A stretch of 35,887 nt of DNA. It comes from Acidobacteriota bacterium. GTDB lineage: Bacteria > Acidobacteriota > Terriglobia > Acidiferrales > UBA7541. The notes below the pieces were generated by a model. The model ran no database searches. It saw only the letters and a list, made by a program, of their open reading frames with translations, and was not told where the DNA came from. Every line of letters starts with the position of its first letter. Positions within the stretch are counted from its first letter, which is position 1. This document shows, piece by piece, positions 6,863 to 15,068 of the stretch. The DNA lies in NCBI GenBank assembly GCA_003166795.1, contig PMUS01000103.1, positions 439 through 36,325 on the forward strand. The letters are read 5' to 3'. A program made the translations under genes and the position numbers.

Positions 6863-8322
6863 GGATCGTTCGCAGCATTATCGGCTTGTCAGGCATCGCC
6901 TTTTTGGCAGGTTGTAGCGTCGGCCCAAAGTACGCTCGACCGGCAGTTGCGACGCCGCCTGTGTATAAGGAGGAACCGCCGCAATCTTTCCAGGGAGCCG
7001 GTATTTGGAAACCGGCGCAACCTGCAGATCAAGAACTACCGGGAAAATGGTGGGAGATTTTCGGCGATTCAGAACTCGACACTCTAGAGGAGCAAGTGAC
7101 AGTTTCGAACCAGGACTTGAAGGCGGCTGAAGCGCGTTTGCGCGAAGCTCGTGCTCTGGTCGGGTTCAACCGAGCATCGGAGTTTCCTACGATCGCAGTT
7201 GGACCGAGCGCCAGCTACGTAAAGGATTCAAACAACACGCCGGCATTTCCAACTTCTGTGTCGAGAAAGAGCTCGAATGACTTCATCCTTCCAGTTGATT
7301 TTTCCTACGAGATTGACCTGTGGCGCCGCGTCCGCCGAACTGTCGCTGCTTCCCGCGAAGAGACGCAGGCGACCGCAGCGGACCTAGTGACCGCGAGCTT
7401 GAGCCTCCACGCGGAGCTTGCCATCGACTATTTCGAACTTCGTAGCGCGGATTCGCAAAAGCAAATTCTGGACAATACGGTTAAAGCCTATGCCGACGCA
7501 TACCAATTGACGGAGACGCGTTTTGAAGGTGGTGCTTCTCCTCGGTCTGATGTGGCGCAGGCGAAAACCCAGCTCGAGGACGCGCAAGTGCAAGACACCG
7601 ACGTGACCGTCCAGCGGGCTGCATACGAACACGCAATCGCCGTTCTCATTGGAAAACCGCCGGCAGAATTCAGCCTTGCGGTGGCTTCGCTGAACCTCAA
7701 GCCCCCGTTGATATCGGCGGGTGTGCCTTCCGAGCTGCTCGAGCGGCGCCTGGATATTGCGGCAGCCGAGCGCCGTGTAGCTGAGGCAAACGAACAGATC
7801 GGAATCGCGCGGGCTGCCTACTATCCAACGCTCAGCCTTGATGCTGCCGCGGGATTCGAAAGTACGCATGTCGCGAACTTGCTCAGTGGACCGAATGCCC
7901 TATGGGCTGTTGGACCGCAACTTTTGGAAACGCTCTTTGATGGTGGCCGCCGCAAGGCGACATCGCAAGGCGCGTGGGCGAATTTTGATGCGCTGACGGC
8001 AAATTACCGTCAAACCACGCTGACCGGCTTTCAGGAAGTGGAAGATAACCTGGCGGCGCTCCGCATTCTGGATCGAGAAGCGCAACAGCAACGAGACGCG
8101 ACCGCCTCAGCCGACGATTGGCTTGAGGTATCCACAAACCGCTATACGGGCGGCGTTGACAACTACCTTCAGGTCATCATCGCGCAAACCACCGATCTTA
8201 CGAATCAAAGGAACGAGGTGGATATTCTGCGCCGTCGCATGGACGCAAGCGTTCTGTTAATCAAGGCACTGGGAGGCGGGTGGGATGTCTCCGAACTTCC
8301 CGCCCAAGCCAGCCTCAGGTAA
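6859..8322 (+). CDS. RND-efflux outer-membrane factor, NodT/OprM-like lipoprotein
   Basis: 487 residues. Lipoprotein signal with lipobox LAGC (Cys19), followed by SVGPKYARPAV, the signature opening of NodT-family outer-membrane channel proteins. Two OEP repeats are present: the first includes KWWEIFGDSELDTLEEQV and LKAAEARLREARALVGFNRA; the second includes ERRLDIAAAERRVAEANEQI and ARAAYYPTLSLDAAAGFEST. It forms the trimeric channel through which RND pumps expel drugs or metabolites. Its start overlaps the adaptor remnant. With pump and adaptor lost, it is an orphan, possibly expressed only by a promoter inside the remnant or borrowed by another pump. Confidence 0.92.
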   Translation: MRIVRSIIGLSGIAFLAGCSVGPKYARPAVATPPVYKEEPPQSFQGAGIWKPAQPADQELPGKWWEIFGDSELDTLEEQVTVSNQDLKAAEARLREARALVGFNRASEFPTIAVGPSASYVKDSNNTPAFPTSVSRKSSNDFILPVDFSYEIDLWRRVRRTVAASREETQATAADLVTASLSLHAELAIDYFELRSADSQKQILDNTVKAYADAYQLTETRFEGGASPRSDVAQAKTQLEDAQVQDTDVTVQRAAYEHAIAVLIGKPPAEFSLAVASLNLKPPLISAGVPSELLERRLDIAAAERRVAEANEQIGIARAAYYPTLSLDAAAGFESTHVANLLSGPNALWAVGPQLLETLFDGGRRKATSQGAWANFDALTANYRQTTLTGFQEVEDNLAALRILDREAQQQRDATASADDWLEVSTNRYTGGVDNYLQVIIAQTTDLTNQRNEVDILRRRMDASVLLIKALGGGWDVSELPAQASLR

Positions 8323-8405
8323 TTCAGCAGGAAGAGGCACTGGGAACTTCGGATGAAACGGGAGCTGACGATCTTCAAAAGGAACAACAAAGGAGGACAG
8401 TAATC

Positions 8406-9407
8406 ATGGAATACACGATAATTTCCGGAACGGGAATGAATGTTTCGCGAATTGCACAAGGCACGTGGGCTATCGGTGGTTGGATGTGGGGAGGCACAGA
8501 CGAAAGAGAATCGATTCGAACGATTCACGCCGCTCTCGACAAAGGGATCAATCTGATCGACACCGCGCCGGTGTACGGTTTTGGGGTGTCCGAAGAAATC
8601 GTCGGTAAGGCAATTGAGGAGAGAGGGCATCGCGAAAAGGTCTTCATCGCGACGAAAGTCGGCCTCGAGTGGCACAACGGCTCGGTTACGCGAAATTCCT
8701 CGCGCGATCGCATCCGCCAGGAGGTCCAGGACTCACTCCGTCGGCTTCGCACGGACTACATCGACATCTATCAAGTCCATTGGCCGGATTTCGCCATCCC
8801 GATCGAAGAAACGGCTCGGACCATGCAGGCCCTATACAAGGAGGGTCTGATCCGTGCGATCGGTGTGAGTAATTATTCACCGGAGCAGATGAACCGGTTC
8901 ATGTCCGTTTCCGAGTTGCACACGGTCCAGCCTCCCTACAACCTCTTTGAACGGCAAATTGATCGCGACGTTTTGCCTTACGTGCGCGAAAGGAATCTGA
9001 GCGCTTTCGCATACGGGCCTCTCTGCCGGGGCCTCTTGACCGGGAAAATGCGGCCGGACACGAAGTTTGCCGGCGACGATCTGCGCCAGTCCGATCCGAA
9101 ATTCCAGCCGCCGCGTTTCGCGCAATATCTGAATGCCGTTCAGCAACTGGATGATCTGGCGCAAGAAAGATATGGAAAGCACGTGATGGATCTGGCCGTG
9201 CGCTGGGTCTTGGACACGCCAGGAATCACCGCGGCACTGTGGGGCGCGCGCCATCCTGGAGATCTGGATGCCGTGGCGGGCGCGCTCGATTGGAGCCTTG
9301 ACGCGGATACGCGTGCCGTGATCGATCAGATTCTGCGGCAGGCGATCACCGACCCGGTCGGTCCTGAATTCATGGCTCCGCCGACGACGAACGCCGTCTC
9401 CGCCTAG
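8406..9407 (+). CDS. Aldo/keto reductase
   Basis: 333 residues from the ATG at 8406, chosen because AGGAGGA lies about 9 bases upstream. TIM-barrel AKR with the complete catalytic tetrad: Asp and Tyr in LIDTAPVYGFGVSEEIVG, Lys in FIATKVG, His in DIYQVHWPD. The C-terminal coenzyme loop (RWVLDTPGITAALWGARHPG) matches NAD(P)H-dependent AKRs of the YghZ/Tas-like branch. It reduces or oxidises carbonyl/sugar substrates that cannot be named from sequence. It lies 83 bp downstream of the outer-membrane factor and begins a run of three oxidoreductases in the same direction. Confidence 0.92.
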   Translation: MEYTIISGTGMNVSRIAQGTWAIGGWMWGGTDERESIRTIHAALDKGINLIDTAPVYGFGVSEEIVGKAIEERGHREKVFIATKVGLEWHNGSVTRNSSRDRIRQEVQDSLRRLRTDYIDIYQVHWPDFAIPIEETARTMQALYKEGLIRAIGVSNYSPEQMNRFMSVSELHTVQPPYNLFERQIDRDVLPYVRERNLSAFAYGPLCRGLLTGKMRPDTKFAGDDLRQSDPKFQPPRFAQYLNAVQQLDDLAQERYGKHVMDLAVRWVLDTPGITAALWGARHPGDLDAVAGALDWSLDADTRAVIDQILRQAITDPVGPEFMAPPTTNAVSA

Positions 9408-9513
9408 GATAGATGGAGCTGTTAATCGAAGTGGTGTTTGTAATTAACCCAAGCGAAAGGCCGACGACAATTAGCAAGGAAGTCGTTTAGTCCTCGGCGA
9501 AAGGATATTCGAC

Positions 9514-10455
9514 ATGGATCCAATCGCACCAGAAACAAACAAGCTCGGATTTATAGGAATCGGCTACATGGGCCGCCCGATCGCACAGCGGATGCTTGAG
9601 TCCGGCTTCAAGTTGACGGCTTATGACCGGAACCGCAGCAAGGCGGAGGAGCTAATTCGATATGGCGGCACAGTCGCGGAAAGCGTCGCGGCACTTTCCT
9701 CCAGCTGCGATGTCGTGTTGTCGTGCCTTCCAAGCGATGAAGCTGTCCTGGAGGTTCATAGCGGACCGGAGGGTACGTTCGCCAATGCGCGGCCGGGCTC
9801 ACTGATCATTGACATGAGCACCGTGAATCCGAAGACGTCGCTGGAACTTGCGAAACTAGGTTCCGAGCGCGGAATTGACGTCCTCGACGTGACCATCTCA
9901 GGGAGCACTCCGGTAGCCGAGCAGGGAGCGTTGGTTCTGTTCGGAGGCGGAGATCGGGGAGCCTTCGCCGCCGCCGAGGCGATTTTCCGGGCGATCGCGC
10001 GAAGTTATTTTTATGCGGGACCAAGTGGCGCTGGAGCGATCATGAAGCTTGTGGTGAACAGCCTGCTGGGAATTGGAATGCAGGCGATTGCCGAAGCTGT
10101 TGCTCTGGGTCAGAAAGCCGGCCTCGATCGCAGTCGTTTGTTCGATGTGTTGTCCCAGACCGCAGTCGTCGCTCCGGCGCACGTGGGAAAACTGCACAGA
10201 GCCATGATGGGCGACTACAGCCCACAATTTCCGCTAAGGCTCATGAATAAGGATTTCGGGCTGATTCTCGGTCTAGCAGCTGCCGTGGGCGCGGAGATGC
10301 CCGCCACACGAGCGGCTCTCGACATCAATGCGGCACATTTGGCTCACGCACAGGAGCAAGATTTCTCGGCAGTTATTCTGGAGATGGAAAAACGAGCTCA
10401 TTTGGGTTCTAGGGAAAATGGAGGGCCCCGCGTTGACGCCGCTTCGGCGCGGTAG
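9514..10455 (+). CDS. NAD(P)-dependent beta-hydroxyacid dehydrogenase (3-hydroxyisobutyrate dehydrogenase-like)
   Basis: 313 residues. Rossmann start LGFIGIGYMGRPIAQRML (GxGxxG), the substrate-binding signature VTISGSTPVAEQGALVLFGG and the catalytic lysine in AIMKLVVNSLLGIGMQAIAE place it in the beta-hydroxyacid dehydrogenase family with 3-hydroxyisobutyrate, tartronate-semialdehyde and glyoxylate/succinic-semialdehyde reductases. Substrate choice cannot be read. The ATG at 9514 follows GAAAGGATA at a good distance. It lies 106 bp after the aldo/keto reductase. Confidence 0.9.
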   Translation: MDPIAPETNKLGFIGIGYMGRPIAQRMLESGFKLTAYDRNRSKAEELIRYGGTVAESVAALSSSCDVVLSCLPSDEAVLEVHSGPEGTFANARPGSLIIDMSTVNPKTSLELAKLGSERGIDVLDVTISGSTPVAEQGALVLFGGGDRGAFAAAEAIFRAIARSYFYAGPSGAGAIMKLVVNSLLGIGMQAIAEAVALGQKAGLDRSRLFDVLSQTAVVAPAHVGKLHRAMMGDYSPQFPLRLMNKDFGLILGLAAAVGAEMPATRAALDINAAHLAHAQEQDFSAVILEMEKRAHLGSRENGGPRVDAASAR

Positions 10456-10500
10456 GGGCTGAGGGAGAAGCACATCACGGTTGCGGCAGGTTAGAGGCCC

Positions 10501-11496
10501 ATGAGCACCAACATAATGAAAGCGTTGCGTTTTGCTGAGTTTGGACCCCCGTCGGTGTTGCGGATGAAAGAAGTCGCAATTCCGGAGCCGGGCGAGGGCG
10601 AAGCACTCGTTCGCGTGAATGCTGCGGCGATTAACCCCAGCGACATCGGGAACGTCGCTGGGCACTTCAAGCACACAACTCTGCCGCGAACACCCGGCCG
10701 GGACTTTGCTGGCGTTGTTGTGAAGGGGAAGTGGCGCGAGGGCGAAGAAGTCTGGGGTAGTTCCCCGAATCTGGGTATCGTCCGCGACGGATCTCATGCC
10801 GAATATGTCGTTGTCCCGGCGGAGACGCTTTCAATCAAACCAAAGTCGCTGAGTATGGAGCAAGCGGCGGCGATCGGAGTTCCGTTCATTACAGCTTGGG
10901 CATCCGTCGTCAGTGCAGCTCAAATTCAACCTGGCGAGACCATTCTCATCGTCGGAGCCGCAGGCGCGGTGGGGCAGGCAGCCACAGAGATCGCGAATTG
11001 GAAGCGGGCGCGCGTTATTGGCGCGGACACTACATCCGATCCGATTCCGGGTACTGAGTTTGTCGTCAATACCAAGACCGAAGATCTTCGCGAGAGGGTC
11101 CCCGAATTGACGGGGGGAAGAGGAGTCGATGCTGTCTTCGACACCGTGGGGGGCCCGATGTTCGAGCCGGCGATGCGATCGCTCAAAGTCGGGGGAAGAC
11201 AAGTGGCTATCGCAAGCACGGGAGAGCTACGCGTGAGTTTCAGCCTCGTCGACTTCTATCACAATTTCTCCCGGCTGCTAGGGGTAGACAGTTATGGACT
11301 GACGCCACGACAGGTAGCCGAAATCGAGCACGAACTCCTCCCTGGCTTTGAAGCGGGAGTTTTGAAACCGCCGTCCGTTGAGATGGTTCCGTTTGAGAAA
11401 GCTGTGGTCGCGTACAGCCGGGTGGCCGCCAGAGAGGCGAAAGTGAAGCAGGTGCTAAGTTTCCGATCTATAAGTGACGCCAGGACGCCGACCTAG
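10501..11496 (+). CDS. Zinc-independent quinone oxidoreductase (MDR superfamily)
   Basis: 331 residues. GroES-like N-terminal domain (MKALRFAEFGPPSVLRMKEV, EALVRVNAAAINPSDIGNVA, PGRDFAGVV) and Rossmann domain (GETILIVGAAGAVGQAATEI). The cysteine/histidine zinc ligands of alcohol dehydrogenases are absent, as in NADPH:quinone reductases (QOR-like). Start could be 10501 (MSTNIMKAL) or the ATG at 10516, where family members usually begin. The stop (TAG, 11494-11496) lies only 11 bp before the tRNA-Pro remnant, so the last residues (SISDARTPT) may derive from the recombined flank. Confidence 0.9.
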   Translation: MSTNIMKALRFAEFGPPSVLRMKEVAIPEPGEGEALVRVNAAAINPSDIGNVAGHFKHTTLPRTPGRDFAGVVVKGKWREGEEVWGSSPNLGIVRDGSHAEYVVVPAETLSIKPKSLSMEQAAAIGVPFITAWASVVSAAQIQPGETILIVGAAGAVGQAATEIANWKRARVIGADTTSDPIPGTEFVVNTKTEDLRERVPELTGGRGVDAVFDTVGGPMFEPAMRSLKVGGRQVAIASTGELRVSFSLVDFYHNFSRLLGVDSYGLTPRQVAEIEHELLPGFEAGVLKPPSVEMVPFEKAVVAYSRVAAREAKVKQVLSFRSISDARTPT

Positions 11497-11507
11497 GTTT
11501 AATGTTT

Positions 11508-11557
11508 CCCGGTGCGGGACCAGGAGGTCGGTGGTTCAGATCCACTCGCGCCGACCA
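11508..11557 (+). pseudogene. 3' remnant of a tRNA-Pro(CGG) gene
   Basis: Bases 11508-11557 contain a mutated anticodon arm (CCCGG, loop TGCGGGA, CCAGG; the stem has one C-A mismatch and loop base 33 is G instead of the near-invariant T), variable loop AGGTC, a perfect T-arm (GGTGG, TTCAGAT, CCACT), the 3' acceptor strand CGCGCCG, discriminator A and encoded CCA. No matching 5' acceptor strand or D-arm is found upstream, where the end of the quinone oxidoreductase gene lies. Anticodon CGG would be proline. It is non-functional and looks like a recombination scar. Confidence 0.75.
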
Positions 11558-11899
11558 TCATGTTTCGTAGTCGATCCTCAACAACGATCTGTCCAACTCG
11601 GTGGGATTCAGTCCAAATCCAGTCGAGTTCAAGAGCAAGATAAATGACGCGTTCCCTCGTAAGCGACACCAGAAGCGGCACTCAGATTCTTGCACCGAGC
11701 ACCTTCTAAGCGGAGGGTCCGGGGTCCGAATCCCTCTGGGCGCGCCACTCCACCGGTAGTCCGGCTGGGAAGGCTACAGATAAATGCTTCTCTGCTGAAT
11801 GTTGTCCGACTCGACTAGCGATCGGCGATTCGGCAATTTAGCCAAGCGATCTGAGAAAAGCGGCGATAGTGCCAGTAACCGTTGGTTGGGCAGTAGGTT
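11558..11899. other. Intergenic scar region with no protein gene
   Basis: This stretch between the tRNA-Pro remnant and the MFS gene contains the tRNA-Arg remnant at 11703-11752 and otherwise no coding frame, hairpin or promoter I can support. It marks the left edge of the catabolic island. Confidence 0.6.
11703..11752 (+). pseudogene. 3' half of a tRNA-Arg(TCT), inverted relative to the intact gene at the right edge
   Basis: Fifty bases starting at the anticodon loop CTTCTAA and running through the T-arm, acceptor strand, CCA and five flanking bases (CTCCA) match the intact tRNA-Arg at the right edge (35806-35855, other strand) at 46 of 50 positions by eye. The four substitutions leave the anticodon loop unchanged. 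The 5' half is absent. Partial tRNA 3' ends are classic by-products of tyrosine-recombinase integration, but no integrase gene is visible. Both copies have their 3' ends facing the island. Confidence 0.82.
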
Positions 11900-13267
11900 T
11901 TAGCTGTTTAGTTGGGTTTCCTGAGTTTGGTAGCGATGCCGATTTTCGTAGCTCCTGAGCGCGAGAGTTGCCACTGCGGCTAAGAGCATCGCTGCGGTCG
12001 CAAACTCGAGGGGCGCGCGGTAGGAGCCGGTCGCGTCGAACCCTGCGCCCAAAAGGTAAGCGCCCACCGCCGCTCCCAAGGTGTACGCCGCGAAGATGCA
12101 TCCGAACAAAGCCCCCATGGATCGCATCCCGAAATAGCGGCTGACTAGGAACGGCATGACGTCCGATTCCGCACCGATGGCCAAGCCGACCAGGGCTGCA
12201 GCAGCGAAAAACCAACCTCGGCCGCCGTCCACTAGTAGCATCGGCAACCCCAGCGCTGCACCAAAGAACAACATCGCCGCGACTCGCTGCGCAGGCAGGC
12301 GATCAACCAGATAACCATTGCCGAGCCGCCCGACGATCGTCGCAGCGCCGAAAAATGATATCGCCGACGCGGCGTTCCGGCCGGAAATTCCACGGTCGCT
12401 GAGCATTGGTGCGAGATGAGCAATCGTTCCATTGGCGCAAGCGGACACAAGAAAAAAGATCGCGCACAATTGCCAAAACACCACTGTTCGTAGTGCCTCG
12501 GCCAGGCCAAGACCGGTGGCTGGTCCCGGTGCAGTGGTCAGTTGCCGGTTTTCGCGAATACCATCAGCGGAGAGGCCGACGTCTTCGGGGGCGTTGCGAA
12601 GAAATATCGCGACGATGGGTGCGCCGAACGCAAGCACGACTCCGCCCAAAACGAGGTATGCCTGTCGCCACCCCATGCGCTGAATCAGGAATTCGGCAAT
12701 AGAAGGCATGACGGCAACCCCCAATCCTATTCCGGTACTGGTGACGCCCAGCGCCAAACCTCTGTTGCGATCAAACCAGTTTGACACTACGCGCGCATAC
12801 GCGACGGGCGTGGAGCCGGCTCCCACGACTCCCGCCAGCGCGTAGAGCGCGAAAAGATGCCAGAGAGGACCCGTAACTGTCGAGAGAGCCAAGAGGCAAC
12901 CAGATAGCGCCACCGTCGAGAGTGCGATGACGCGCCTCCCACCAAACCTGTCCACCAATCGGCCCGCCCCAACCGACGCTGCAGCCACCATCAAGTTCAA
13001 ACAGGTGACCGCAAGCGAGATCGAGCCGCGATTTGCGCCAAATTGGCTGGCGAGAAGCTTCGCGAAAATACCAAAAGTGTAGGAGAGGAGTGGTCCGACG
13101 CTAAGGCACTGCCCAACTACTGCGACAGCTACGATCCACCAGCCGAGAAATGTTCCCGTGGGGCGATCGTCAATTGAGCGGAACGCCTTTGGAGATTTGG
13201 CGTCAGGCCCGCGCCTCGGGAAATCGGATTGAGTTGCCGGAGGTTGCCGCGCGAATCTCGATGCCAC
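11900..13267 (-). CDS. MFS transporter (OxlT/monocarboxylate-type)
   Basis: 455 residues with about twelve membrane helices, from FLGWWIVAVAVVGQCLSVGP to AMLLAAVATLALRSYENRHR. The loop-2/3 motif appears as GAGRLVDRFGGRRVI and again as GNGYLVDRLPAQRVA; SNWFDRNRGLALGVTSTGIG is typical of the oxalate/formate and monocarboxylate MFS branch. Likely role: inner-membrane uptake of an organic acid or phenolic product. The start is a GTG only 3 bp after the stop of the carboxylesterase gene, so translation is coupled; it is the last gene of the leftward TonB-GH3-esterase run. About 45 polar residues precede the first helix, so the true start may lie further in. Confidence 0.9.
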   Translation of the reverse strand: MASRFARQPPATQSDFPRRGPDAKSPKAFRSIDDRPTGTFLGWWIVAVAVVGQCLSVGPLLSYTFGIFAKLLASQFGANRGSISLAVTCLNLMVAAASVGAGRLVDRFGGRRVIALSTVALSGCLLALSTVTGPLWHLFALYALAGVVGAGSTPVAYARVVSNWFDRNRGLALGVTSTGIGLGVAVMPSIAEFLIQRMGWRQAYLVLGGVVLAFGAPIVAIFLRNAPEDVGLSADGIRENRQLTTAPGPATGLGLAEALRTVVFWQLCAIFFLVSACANGTIAHLAPMLSDRGISGRNAASAISFFGAATIVGRLGNGYLVDRLPAQRVAAMLFFGAALGLPMLLVDGGRGWFFAAAALVGLAIGAESDVMPFLVSRYFGMRSMGALFGCIFAAYTLGAAVGAYLLGAGFDATGSYRAPLEFATAAMLLAAVATLALRSYENRHRYQTQETQLNS

Positions 13268-13270
13268 AGT

Positions 13271-14989
13271 CTATGACGTTATCACTTTACGTTCCTCGGT
13301 GTCGGGGTTGTTCTTCATCACGCACTCGGTGTCGAAGATCATTGTCGGGCACTGTTCGGCCGTGAAGGCCGGCCAATGCGGCAGGCCGCTGTGATTCGGA
13401 TCTCCATGCCGCGCGAAATTGATCCAGGCATCGCTCATTTTGGCCGCAACCGCCCGCGGCAGTGGCCCACCTCCCGTCATGGGCGCACAGCGATCCGTGT
13501 TGTCGAATACGAAAGCGATTTCGCTGCAATGAAAGGCACCCGGACGCCCGTCGAGAACCGGGGTCTGCCAGGTAAACCAATAATTGAAAACGGGAGCCGC
13601 CTTCTGCGCAGACTTGAGCTCCGCTTGCGTTATCGCGCCCTGCCGAACGGAAGCGGCCGAAATTCGCGACATAATTTCGCCGGGCTTGGCATTGGGATGA
13701 CCCGCGCGAAACACAGAAATGATGTGGTCGGTCCGATCTTTGTAGATCGCACTCACGCGAGTCTTCAGTTCGTCGTCGGTCAACGATGTAAGCTTCAGGT
13801 CGTAAAGGCCGCTGGCGAATTCATTCAGAACGGTCCCAACCAGGAGGGGCACTTGCGCAGACATCTCAGGCGCGACCGGGTCGAACGGTTGGTGGGGGAT
13901 ATCTTTCCCGTCCAATGTCGGTTGCCACCCGATTCTCGGGAGGCGGAATGTCCCTCCTGGTTGGGCCGATGGCGCCAGGCTGGCAATCGCTGCCGCGCCC
14001 GCGCCAATCAGACGCTCGGGTGGTAGCGTCTGAATCTCATCGATTTGCGATGCATTGAGACCGAGCTGCTGCATTACGGCAGCTCCCAATTTTCGGGAAT
14101 CTTCTTGCGTGGAGACCCGGAGCAGCGATCCGCTCTGAACGGCGGCCTTGTGAAAAACTCCCTTTGCCGCCGGCATGGCCATCAAACTATTTACTTTTCC
14201 GCCGCCGCCGGATTGTCCGAAGATCAGCACACTGCCCGGATCGCCTCCGAAATTCGATATGTTGTCGCGGACCCACTCCAGGGCAGCGACTATATCGAGC
14301 ATGCCGACATTGCCCGAGCGAGCGTATTTTTCTCCGCCGACTCCGGAAAGATCCAAATAACCGAGAACGCCGAGGCGATGATTGAGCGATACGACGACAA
14401 CATCTCCGCGCCGGCTCAAATTCTCGCCGTAGTAAGACTTTAGTTCCTGGCCTGAACCAGCGGAGAATCCGCCGCCGTGCAGCCATACCATCACAGGGCG
14501 CTTTTTGTTGTCATTCACTCCGGGCGTCCAAATATTCACGCGCAAGCAATCTTCGCCGGGACGCCCGTCGTCCCAATCAAACATCCAGGCAACTTCGTCG
14601 TTCCCCCAACCGGAGCGCGGTCCTTGAGGGCTCACAAACCCGTATTGCATGGAGCTGCGCACGCCGGTCCAGGGCGCTGCCTTCGCGGGAGGCATGAAGC
14701 GCGCCGCGCCCGCGGTAGTTGCGGCAAAGGGAATCCCGAGAAAGGTGCTAATGCCATCGCGGGAGAAGCCCCGCACTTTCCCGGCAGTTGTTTCGACGAT
14801 GGCGTTCTCATCGGATGCAACAATGATGACGTCGCGAGAGTTGTCAGCACCCGACGCGTCGGAGGGTGCGGGCCGCGCGACGGAAACGTCCGGCAGAACG
14901 CCGCAGAGGGCCGTGCCGCCAACCACCGTGGCAGCGGTTTTCAGCAGCGTTCGGCGATCTAGGGCGGTTTTCATATTTAAATCAGTCAT
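13271..14989 (-). CDS. Tat-exported type-B carboxylesterase
   Basis: 572 residues from an ATG with AGGGAG six bases upstream. An N-terminal twin-arginine signal (DRRTLLKTAATVVGGTALCG) indicates folded export. Carboxylesterase type-B features: oxyanion HGGG (171-174) in VMVWLHGGGFSAGSG, EDCLRVNIW, nucleophile Ser260 in FGQSGGGGKVN (GQSGG where most members have GESAG) and a C-terminal His in AFHCSEIAFVFDN. Such enzymes cleave carboxylic esters, including phenolic and acyl-sugar esters. It lies between GH3 and MFS genes in a run that starts at the TonB receptor, so its substrate probably enters through that receptor or is released by GH3. Confidence 0.93.
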   Translation of the reverse strand: MTDLNMKTALDRRTLLKTAATVVGGTALCGVLPDVSVARPAPSDASGADNSRDVIIVASDENAIVETTAGKVRGFSRDGISTFLGIPFAATTAGAARFMPPAKAAPWTGVRSSMQYGFVSPQGPRSGWGNDEVAWMFDWDDGRPGEDCLRVNIWTPGVNDNKKRPVMVWLHGGGFSAGSGQELKSYYGENLSRRGDVVVVSLNHRLGVLGYLDLSGVGGEKYARSGNVGMLDIVAALEWVRDNISNFGGDPGSVLIFGQSGGGGKVNSLMAMPAAKGVFHKAAVQSGSLLRVSTQEDSRKLGAAVMQQLGLNASQIDEIQTLPPERLIGAGAAAIASLAPSAQPGGTFRLPRIGWQPTLDGKDIPHQPFDPVAPEMSAQVPLLVGTVLNEFASGLYDLKLTSLTDDELKTRVSAIYKDRTDHIISVFRAGHPNAKPGEIMSRISAASVRQGAITQAELKSAQKAAPVFNYWFTWQTPVLDGRPGAFHCSEIAFVFDNTDRCAPMTGGGPLPRAVAAKMSDAWINFARHGDPNHSGLPHWPAFTAEQCPTMIFDTECVMKNNPDTEERKVITS

Positions 14990-15068
14990 GTCGCTCCCTC
15001 TGGTGTCGGTTTCGGTTCAGCGGAAAAATGAATGATTTAATTAACCCTAAACGAAACGACAGCAACCG

